This document shows positions 24,401-34,293 of a stretch of DNA of 64,000 nucleotides, in pieces (within the stretch, counting starts at the first letter, position 1; each line of letters starts with the position of its first letter). The notes beneath the pieces were generated by a model that saw only the letters and a program-made list of their open reading frames with translations, had not been told where the DNA came from and did no database searches. Source of the stretch: Austropuccinia psidii (lineage: Eukaryota > Basidiomycota > Pucciniomycetes > Pucciniales > Sphaerophragmiaceae). The translations under genes and the position numbers were made by a program. Location of the stretch: the NCBI GenBank assembly GCA_023105745.1, contig JALGQZ010000011.1, positions 10,564,975 to 10,628,974 on the forward strand. Reading direction: 5' to 3'.

Positions 24401-24573
24401 TCTTTATAATATTATTGTTTTATACTAATAAGGCTATAAAAAATAAAATTGGCATTTTTTCTCTTAAAAATAATATTTCTTACTATTTTTAATTGATTTT
24501 TACCTTATACAAATTTTGAGGACAGGAAAAGTACTTGATTTTTAATAAAAGTTTCATATCCACACCTTACATT

Positions 24574-24589
24574 TGGGGGCCCAGCCATG
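24574..24589 (+). other. Primer-binding-site candidate (A2)
   Basis: TGGGGGCCCAGCCATG, two bases after the LTR. It differs from the A1 and E3 versions at two positions. tRNA identity unassigned. Confidence 0.6.
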
Positions 24590-24795
24590 ATATTGTACCT
24601 GTGACATATTTTTTTCTACTCTTTTTAAAGATTTTTCTTATATTGAAAAATTTAAAAACATACAAAAAATACTTATAATTCAAAAGGCCCCATAAAAAAT
24701 ATTTTTTTTCATATTATAAGTGAGGCTTATACTTTTATTTATTTTTTGAAATGACCTTTTTTTACTTAATTAATTGGCTTTTTCATTAATTTTAG

Positions 24796-25707
24796 TGTCT
24801 GACAACATGGTAAGACAAGAAAACATTGAAACAGCCTCAACAGTCACCAGCATTATCCCTACCAGTACTGTTAATTCAGACCATAATAGTACTGCTATTG
24901 TGACTCAAAATAACCAACCTGAACCAATATCTTCTGAATTGATTAACTTGGATATAAGTAATACCCTTCAGAAAGCTAAGAATTTGGCCAATAGTAAGTT
25001 TTTTGATGTGAAAATACTATTTTAAGCCTTTTTAATCATAAAATATGCCTTCAACCAGATCAGGAGCCAGCTATAACCCCTCAAGCAGCTCCCAGAAAGG
25101 TAATAGACGTGATTATGGCAGAAGCCAACCAGGTACAGAAGGAAAAGGGTCAGTTGATGACTTCCAAACAGCTAAAATAGGTCATTCTGATGCTGTTAAT
25201 ACCATTTTACCTTCAAAAAGAGCTGACACTGCCACATGAAGCCTCAGTGGACATATACGAAGCCAGACACAAAGCATACAACAATTCCGTGTAGTACAAG
25301 GAGTACCAGATCCTTGTAGATCTGTGGAAAACTGCATGAATTCTTACCTGACTGTGAGAAAATTTCTGGGCCATCCCAATGCTTGCAAATTGCTCAATGG
25401 ATGACATCCATTGATGGAGAAGAAAAAAATGATGCTTTTGACACTAGAATGGAGGAAAAACAACCCTCCACCACCCAAGCAAGTGCCAAAAACCGCCCCA
25501 GTGGCCAGCAGCAGCAATTCCAACATGAAAAAGCAGCCAAAAACTCCAAACAAGGGCAAAGGAAAGGCACCAGCCACCAAACCTTACAGCCAGGGCTACA
25601 GAATTCCAAAAATTCAACAGGATGCCATGGAAAATGTGTTTCAGATGGCCAGAACAATGATGGAATTACAAAAGAAAGAGGAGGCCAGATTAAAATATCA
25701 GAAATGA
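24796..25707 (+). pseudogene. ORF1 of A2, spliced accessory gene, decayed
   Basis: Same layout as in A1. The leader exon 24796-24993 (198 nt) follows TTTTAG and contains ATG at 24807 in a strong context (AACATGG). It ends at a GTAAGT donor, with acceptor CAACCAG ending at 25058. The second exon continues in the ORF1 frame but has stops and a 1-nt deletion between about 25160 and 25400. The last 97 codons (25411-25704) are open and differ from A1 at only 10 residues, mostly conservatively. The stop overlaps the gag-frame ATG as ATGA. Confidence 0.58.
24994..25058 (+). other. Predicted 65-nt intron between ORF1 exons (A2)
   Basis: GTAAGT donor and CAACCAG acceptor. The gag-pol ATG (25045) is inside, 14 nt before the acceptor. 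Phase 1 on both sides. Confidence 0.58.
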
Positions 25708-28700
25708 TTTCTGATATTTTTGATTCTATTCCAGAGTTGTATGAAGCTATAACTGATGTAAAAAGTCATCCTTCTGATAAAAGTGCATCAATTTGTGACA
25801 ATCTTAAAACACATAACTTGAGTCTGAGACAAATCAATGAAACACTTAAATGTTTTGAAAAGGTTTTAAGAACAATTAAAACTTCCAATAATGATAATTC
25901 TTTTGGCAATAAGATAAATGAAAAATCTGCCATTATTAAGGAATTGACAAACAAATATTTTAAATTCAATATTGATGACATGATTGAAAAAAGAATAAAA
26001 CAAGCCATAAATAATATAAAAGAGGATAATAAGAAAGCTCTTGATGATATTTCAAAATCATTAACTGAAGTAAAGACACATATAATTGCCTTGAGAAAGT
26101 GTTTTGATACCTCAAAGGAGGAAATATCAAAATTAACAATAAAGTTAAATGAAGTTATATCTGATAATACTAAACAAACAGAATTATGGATTGAGCTGAC
26201 ATATAAAGAGGATGATCATAAAAAGAATGTAATAACCTCTATACAAATCTTACAACATGAATTAAGAAATTCACAAAGGTGTAACCATAGTGAAATGAAT
26301 GATATTGAACAACTATTAAACACCCTACCAAGGATGTCTACATCTCTGAATCAAAATGAGGGCACAGGGATTCCCAATCCACAAGTATTGGATATTGAAA
26401 ATTCTCAATTAAAAAATGAATTTTCTACTTCTTTTCATAACTTGGAAACAACAATGGGCCAAGCACTCTTGAAAGAAGCTCCAAAACTTAAGGAATGGCC
26501 TCACTTCAGTGGGGAAGGAGAGTATGACAATATAAAATTCATCAGAGGTATTGACATGATCAAAGAAGACTTTGAATTACCAGACAGATTGGTAACAGCC
26601 AGGTTTAACACCTTATTTACTAAATCAGCTCACAGATGGTATATCAAATTGAGACAAGCACACGGACACCAAAGTTGGACTTGGTGGAAAACCCAAATTA
26701 TAAACAAATGGGCCAATGATGCTTGGAGGTTTAAAGTGGAAACAGCCTTTGAATCTGCCAAGTTTAATTCTGATAAAGACAAAGCTTTACCATGGTTTTG
26801 CCAACAAAAAGACAGATTAACAGCATTATATCCTGACATGTCAGAATTTATGATCCATAGAAAAATTCTGAGACAATGTGGAGGTGACTTAGAGAATGCT
26901 GTCAAAAGCAGGACTACTGAGCAATCTTCAGCAGAGGATATTATCAATATATTAGAAGAAGTAACCACAGAACCAAAATTGGTTCTAGTAGGGTGAATCT
27001 CAAAACAAGGTTTAACACACCTTGGAAAGATTCTGTGGACAAAAACCCCAAAGAAAATTCTAATAATAAGTATAAATCTTCAGATACAGTCAGAAAGTGC
27101 CATATTTGCCAAAGCACCACCCATTTAGCCAATACATTTCCAAAAAGGGGGAAAATCAATGAAATTGATATTGAAAAGGAACCTGATGTTGAAAAAGATG
27201 ACATAATTGAAGAAAATTCAGATGATAAGTCATCCATATTTTCTGAATCTTCAAAAGATATAGAAAATATCAAATCCACTTTTGACATCATGGAATCTTA
27301 TTCCAACTTGCCACAATTGAGCAATGGTCAACTTGATTTATCAAAAGTTCAAGATGCACAACTCATGAAAGCCAAACCAAACAGAGGAAAAGGTTATACA
27401 GCTGGTAACTCCTGTATAACAGAAGTTGTGATTGACAACAAGCCCACCAAACTTTTGCTTGACCCAGGAGCCTTCTGCTTTTGTGCTGGAAAATCTTTTC
27501 TTAAGACTTGTGTACCAAATTTTGAAGACCAATTGTTACCAATTGATGGTATCAAATTCAATAGTGCAAGTAATCCAATGAAAGCATTGGGATTTTTTGA
27601 GACCGATGTAATATTCCCACACATTAATGGGAATTAAAGAATCACAGTTGAATTTGTTTTTATGGAAAACTGCTCTAGTACCCATTTTATGTTGGGAAAT
27701 GACTATTTAATCATGTATGGGATAGATTTACATAACAACAAAGACAGATACTTCTCTATTAAAGACAACAAGCGCCAAAAAATTGCCTTTTTACCATTTA
27801 AAAGACAAATTACTGTGAACAAAGTATCACAAGTCAACTTAGAGCTAGAGAAATTCAAGTCCAAGCAGTTCAATGAAGCTGAAATAAGCCTTCATCTGAC
27901 TGATAAAAAAGAAAATGAACTTTCTTCCCTTTTGTATGACCAAAGAGGAGCATTTTCTTCAGAGAAAGAACCTCTAGGAGCAATTATTGGTCATGAAGTT
28001 GATATCATTCTTAATATTGAAAGACCTTATCCACCACTCTTGAGAAGACCTGCATACCCAGCAAGTCCCAAGTCAAGAGAAGCTCTAGAAATTCATATCA
28101 AAGAACTTCTGTACCTTGGTGTAATAAGAAAAGTAGGCCACAATGAAGAAGTAGAAATAACTACATCAGTAATAGTGGCATGTCATAATGGAAAATCTAG
28201 AATGGTTGGGGACTTTAGAGATCTGAACACTTACACTGTTCCAGACAGATACCCAATACCAAAAATCCACATTTCCCTTACTCAAATATCTCAAGCAGTG
28301 TATATAACCACTATGGATGCCCTTAAAGGATTCGATCAAAATTTGGTGACACCAAGAGCAAGAAAATACTTGAGAATTATTGTTCATTGTGGAGTTTATG
28401 AACACTTAAGGATGCCCTTTGGTAGCAAAAATGCACCTTAACACTTCCAAAGAATGATGAATGAAATCTTCCCTGAAGAACTTTCAGAGGGATGGTTAAT
28501 CATTTACATTAATGACATTATTGTCTGTTCCAAGACTTGGGAAGAGCACATGTACAGATTGTCCAGAGGTTTGACAAAAATTCAATCAGTAAACATGAAA
28601 ATCTCTTTGAAGAAATGTCATTGTGGATTCAAAGAAGTTAAAGCACTAGGACATGTTGTATCTGGGTTGTCCCTTGGAATTGACAAGAACAAAGTTTCAG

Positions 28701-30938
28701 CAGTATTGCTAAAGCCCATGCCTGAGAACAAAAAGGAAGTTCAGTAATTTTTAGGTTTTGCAGGATATTATAGGCAACACATTGAAGATTTTGCATCCAT
28801 AGCAAGACCACTTTATAAATTGTGTGACGAAGACAGAGTCTTTGAAATGACTGTTGACAGAGTCAAAGCTTTTGAGTCTCTAAGAGAACCCTTGACCACT
28901 GCTATTACCTTTTAAATTGTATATTGATGCATCAGGGGATGGACTGGGTGCTGCACTTCACCAAGTTCAGATCAGAAATGATAAACCTGTAGAAGGACCC
29001 ATATGTTTCATATCCAGGAAAATCAAACCAACTAAAGCCACATATGGAGCAAGTCAAATGGAATGTCTATGCCTTGTCTGGGCCTTGGAAAAATTGAACT
29101 ACTTCTTGGAGGAATGTATTTTTGAGGTAATAACATATTGTACAGCTGTCAAATAACTTTTAAACATGAAAACACCCAACAGACATATGCTCAGATGGCA
29201 AATAGCCATACAAGAATACAGAGGCAATATGACTATTGTTCATAAGGATGGGAATATTCATAAGAATGCAGATGGACTAAGCAGATGGCCATTACCAAAT
29301 AATATTGATAATCCTGCTTATGTGCCAGAAGAAGCTTCACCACAAATTCCAATAGAAGGAATAAGTGTTACAGACTTGAACACCACCTTATTTGAAGAAG
29401 TCAGAAATAGTTACACTCAAGATAAGAATTGTAGCATCTTATGCCAATTAATTAACAAAGACTGTAAAGAAAACTCTCTAATAGATGCCTTGGATGAAGT
29501 ATGGAAAAAATATTATGAAGAAAGAAGATTTCACGTACTGGATGGTATAATTTACCACGGGACCAAGCACACATGTGTCATGACAGTTGTGGACAGTTCA
29601 TTAATCAATCTTGTACTAAAAGAATGCCATGGTAGCCCCTTTTCAGGACATCTATCTGAATACAGAACAAGAGAGAAAGTAAAGACCTGCATATGGTGGC
29701 CAATGTGGCAGAAAGATGTTGCAGAGTATTGCAAAACCTGTGACAGATGCCAAAAGGCAAATACATCCACTGGCAAGAGACTTGGAAATGTGATAAAAAT
29801 ACAGGAACCAAGTAGACCTTGGGAAATTGTCCATATGGATTGGGTAACTGGCCTACCACTAGGAGGTGACAGAAGCTATAATGCTTGCCTAGTAATTGGG
29901 GACAGATTCAGTAAAACTCCAATCTTTTTACCATGTCACAAGGATGATACAGCCATGGATACAGCTCTTCTGATATGGAATAGAGTAGTGTCATGGACTG
30001 GGATATTTACAAATATCATTAGTGATAGGGATCCCAAATTCACTTCAGCACTATGGACAAATCTTAACCAATTATTTGGCACTAAGCTGTCTTTCTCTAC
30101 AGCCTACCACCCACAAACTGATGGCCTGGCTGAAAGGATGATCCAAACCTCAGAGGACATGGTAAGAAGATTTTGTGCATATGGCCTTGAATCTAAAGTT
30201 TGTGATGGGTTACCCATGATTTGTGTACTCTGTTACTAGAACTGGAATTAGCATATAAAACATCAATCCATGCCAGTACCAATAAAACTCCTGCTATCAT
30301 CAAAAAAGGCTGGAACCCAAGATTACCCCAAGATTCCTAGAGGAAAGATTTGATTGAAATACATCCCACAGCCGCTAGTTTCAAGGTAATGCTAGAAAAA
30401 GCTAGAAAGCATGCATTAAGGTGCATGGAGGACTCTTTTGCATATGCTAAGGAAAAATGGGATAAATCACATGCAATACCAGATCTTAAAGTGGGGGGAC
30501 TTAGTTCTTGTATCCACCACTAACTTCAATAACATCAAAGGATGTAAAAAGATGAAAGACTCCTTTGCAGGACCTTTTGTTATCAAGGCCCTCCATGGAG
30601 AAAATGCTGTTGAAGTAGAGTTATTTGAAGAACTTAGCAGGAAGCATCCTACATTTCCAGTGAGCTTGATAAAGCCATATAGATCTAGTGATGCTGAAAG
30701 ATTTCCCTTGAAGAATAAAATTCCCCAAGCTATACCTCCTGTTGAGCCATCTGGTAGTAAGAAAATTACCAAAGTTCCCAAAGAAAGAAAGTTGCAAACC
30801 AACAAAGTAAGGGAATACCTTGTTAGATACAGTGACCCAGCTTGTGAAGATAAATGGTTTGCAGAAAAAGATATACCTGAAGCTACTAAACTTCCCAGAA
30901 GGTTCAGACACACTAGAAATAACAATATTACAAAGTAA
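25045..30938 (+). pseudogene. Gag-Pol polyprotein of A2, many lesions
   Basis: Collinear with the A1 polyprotein. Lesions seen by comparison: a stop at 25237-25239 early in the frame; a 1-nt deletion near 26968 at the end of Gag; stops replacing Leu or Ser near 27636, 28439, 28746 and 29155; a short deletion at the RT/RNase H border (about 28905); and frameshifts near 30200-30480. The zinc knuckle reads CHIC...H...F, so its last Cys is lost. The protease again has DPGA. The RT motif is YIND (28505-28516) instead of YIDD. The integrase region and the chromodomain (REYLVRYSDPACEDKWFAE) are recognisable. No active product is expected. Confidence 0.92.
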
Positions 30939-30950
30939 TATTCTTTTTTT

Positions 30951-30962
30951 AGGGGGAGGGAA
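30951..30962 (+). other. Polypurine tract of A2
   Basis: AGGGGGAGGGAA directly before the 3' LTR TG. Confidence 0.85.
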
Positions 30963-31232
30963 TGTGAGCCTTAGAGGCATTTTCATATACCCAAAAACCA
31001 CAAAAGATAAATTAAGATACAAATATAAATACAAATTTATATTTAAAAATCAAAATTTCATTATAATTTCAAAATAAAATTACAATAAAATTTAAAATTG
31101 TTAAATTATATTTTTACTTGTAAAAATTAAGTAAAAATGAATTTTTAATAAAAATTGTGAAATTAAAATATTTTTGGTAAAAATTTATATAAGATATATT
31201 ATAACTTTTTATCCAACAAATAAACATAAAGA

Positions 31233-32770
31233 GAGGGTGTTGGTAAACACACGTAAGACCTTATGTGTTTTTACCATAAACTTACGTGTTTTTACCAAAT
31301 TATGGCAAAAACACGTAATTTTATGGTAAAAACACGTAAGTAACCTAATTTTTTTATAAAAATTCCTCAGGCTCATTTTTGAGAATTTTTAACAATTTTT
31401 TTTGCCATATTTTTTCCGACATGGGATGTGAAGGTCCCCAAATTTTTTCAAAAATTTTTTTTTGCCCAATTTTTCTATTTTGGGCAATTTGGTAAAATGG
31501 CCCATTTTTTTGAAAAAATTCATTAAAAATCTTCTGACTTATGAATTTCAATATTTTTTTTTAAAATGAAGGTGAGAATGTTGAGAATAATAAACCAGAA
31601 GCCCAAAATTTTGGTATTTTTTTTGCAAGAACATTTGTAGGCCCAAAAAGTCCATGTTTTTTTATGTTTTTTTGTTCATGTTTGTAATTAAATTGAAAAT
31701 GCCATTTATGACATAAATTGAATTAAAACTTTAATTTATGATGAGTGGAAGTTAAAATTTGATTTTTGGCATTAACAGTGCCATTTATCACATCAAAAGT
31801 GCCATAAATGGCATCACTAATGACATAATAATGCCATAAATGGCATCAAGAATGACATACAGATGCCATTTATGGCCAGAAAATTGGCATAAATGGCATT
31901 ACAGAAATGCCATAAATTGAATTTTATGGCCTTGACAATGCCATTTATGCATCTAAAAATGCCATAAATGGCCTTAAAAATGGCATGAATGGCCTTAACA
32001 TTGGCCTTAAAAATGGAATTAATGGCCTTAACTATAACATAAATGGCATCAAAAATGCCATTTATGGAATCAAAAATTCCATTTGTGGCATTACATAAAT
32101 GGAATTAACAATGCAATTTATGGTTTTAAATAAATGGAATTAACAATGCCATTTATGGTGTTACATAAATGGCATTATGCCATTTATTGCATTGATAATG
32201 CCATTCATGGTATTAGTAATGCCATTAATGGCCTTGTTAATGTGGCATTATTAATTCCATTTATGGCATTAATGGCATCAGAAATGTTGCATTTTTGATG
32301 CCACAAATGGCATTGTTGATGCCATAAATGGCATTAATGGCATCAATAATATTTCATTGATAATGCCATTAATGGCACTGTTAATGTCATTTATGACACT
32401 GTTAATGCCATTAATGGCATTGTTAATGCCATTAATGACATTGTTAATGCCATTTATGGCACTGTTAATGCCATTAATGGCATTGTTAATGCCATTTATG
32501 GCATTGTTGATTCCATAAATGGCATTAATGGCATCAGAAATATTTCATTGATAATGCCATTAATGGCACTGTTAATGCCATAAATGGAATTTTTAATGCC
32601 ACAAATGGCATTAATGGCATCATAAATGCCATAAATAGCCATATTTCATTTAAAAACCATCCCTTACGTGTTTTTACCATAAAATTACGTGTTTTTACCA
32701 ATTGAAGGTAAAAACACGTAAGCTCTTATGTGTTTTTACCAATTTGCTTATGTGTTTTTACCAATACCCT
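31233..32770. mobile_element. Non-autonomous TIR element with palindromic core
   Basis: Foreign block inside the 3' LTR of A2. It has a target duplication AAAGA (31228-31232 and 32771-32775; TAAAGA if extended by one base) and imperfect terminal inverted repeats: AGGGTGTTGGTAAA at the left and AGGGTATTGGTAAA when the right end is reverse-complemented. Both ends carry several copies, in alternating orientation, of a unit like TTACGTGTTTTTACCA. The interior is dominated by GCCAT/ATGGC palindromes. No transposase or other gene-like frame is present. This looks like a MITE-like or other TIR DNA transposon derivative. The superfamily is not assigned. Confidence 0.75.
31780..32640. repeat. Degenerate array of ATGGC/GCCAT palindromes
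   Basis: Dozens of short units such as TGCCATTAATGGCA and ATGCCATAAATGGCAT, spaced by TTGTTA, TCA or similar. Many units are perfect palindromes, and longer blocks are also mutually complementary. Expected to form hairpins or cruciforms. Confidence 0.85.
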
Positions 32771-34293
32771 AAAGAAATTATCACACCATTGGATTCCTCA
32801 TAGAAAATGAGGTGGGGTCACCTCTGGATGGAATTTCTGTAACTCAACTCTAAATAAGCTTAAATTAAGTTTTTAGTATTTTCAATACAAAAGTTGAAAA
32901 TCCTCAAGACTTCAATTTAATTGACACCACATGTGGTGTTAACCATCAATTTTTGTGTTAAAATTGAAGTGTTGTGTTTAGTTTAGAAGCTATGAAGAAT
33001 TGAAGTATTTTCAATTGAATTCAATTGAAATGTCAAAATGTGCGCGTGTATTACATAAGTGAACTTTGATTTAGATATGAGGTATCAATTATTACTGAAT
33101 TGTACTGTACAATTCAATTGAATTACATATGTAAACTACAAGTATAATACATGATGAGGAATTAAAGGAAAAAATAAATTGGAAAGATTAAAATTGGGGG
33201 GGAAAAGGAGCTCTAGCTCTAAGGGGGAGCCAGACCCCCAAATTCCTTGCTGACTGGTGTGGGATGTCAAAATCCACACAAAAGTTCATTCTTTTTGGCC
33301 TGGAATTGAGTCACAGGGTCTGTGACTCAACTGATGATGAGGTGTTGATACCAACCAGGGCAGTTTTAACTGCTGCCAAGAGGGTAAAACTACCCTTAAG
33401 TTAAAACAATGTTAGTAAAAGCAGTTTTGACTGGTTTCTACGCCTTTTGCACACCCTCTGACGTGTTTTGAAGGCTCTAGACCAGGTATTGCTATAGTAA
33501 TGGCTGATTTAAGGGTCTAAAATGGGTAAAAATGGCTAAAAATGGCTTAAACCAGCCCTTTTTTGGTCTAATACAGGGTTCAATGATGCCATAATTGGCT
33601 TTTCTGTTGTCAGACTGTCTTTCACAACTGACAAGAGTAAATTTTACTTTTGGAGTAAGAAAATTGATGGCTATAAAAGAATGTCTTCTTTGCCCCACTT
33701 TTCTCTTCATGTGAGAATCTTTTCCTTTTATAATTAGTTTAAACACTGTTAAACCAATCAACAAAAGATTCCAACCACCTTTTTAAATCATTTTAAACCT
33801 TTTAACCACGTTAAAAAATCATTATAATCACTGTTAGTAACTCTTATAATCATTTCCCCCCTGAACCACCCCAAAAGTAAATAAAAGCATCTTTCATCAC
33901 TGTTAGCTTTGTCACTTTGTTTCCAAATTCACTCTGGTCACTTTTGGGCGTGTTTTCTCTTTAAATATTCTTTTTAAAGACTTTGCTCTTTAATTAATTG
34001 CTTGCAGCTCTTTGCTCAATTAATTCCAATTGAAATTGCTCTTGAAGAAATTTCTTTTGTAGCCTTAAATACCTCTTGTAGAGTATTTTTGGATATATTT
34101 TTATTGTTGGTAAAACAATAAATCTTTATAATATTATTGTTTTATACTAATAAAGTTATAAACAAGAACATTGTCGTGTTTTCTCTTAAAAATAATATTT
34201 CTTACTATTTTTAATTAATTTTTACCTTATACAAATTTTGAGGACAGGAAAAGTACTTGATTTTTAATAAAAGTTTCATATCCACACCTTACA

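Larger units (their letters stand above)
22762..24571 (+). repeat. 5' LTR of A2 (LTR-A)
   Basis: 1810 bp, TGTGAGCC...CCTTACA. From 5' to 3' it contains the TGAGTCA palindrome (23591-23619), the TATA box (23949-23956) and an AATAAA signal (24395-24400), in the order expected for U3, R and U5. Confidence 0.93.
22762..34293 (+). mobile_element. Full-length chromovirus A2, TSD ATCAT
   Basis: Plus-strand Ty3/gypsy element of family A with both LTRs (22762-24571 and 30963-34293), a PBS-like site, a PPT and a perfect target duplication ATCAT (22757-22761 and 34294-34298). It sits inside a Helitron Rep-helicase gene. Its coding regions carry many lesions, and its 3' LTR contains a 1.54-kb foreign insertion, so it is older than A1. 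Apart from that insertion the two LTRs are similar. Confidence 0.94.
30963..34293 (+). repeat. 3' LTR of A2, interrupted by a 1.54-kb insertion
   Basis: TGTGAGCC...CCTTACA. The LTR sequence stops at 31232 and resumes at 32771 exactly where the 5' LTR is continuous. Without the insertion it is about 1.79 kb, matching the 5' LTR. Confidence 0.93.

Noticed and set aside
31354..31551. 65-codon frame in the palindromic insertion
   Set aside because: Lysine- and phenylalanine-rich low-complexity translation of A/T runs. Not gene-like.
31780..32640. Possible CRISPR-like array
   Set aside because: Repeat units are only a few bases long, irregularly spaced and variable, with no unique spacers. The genome is eukaryotic.
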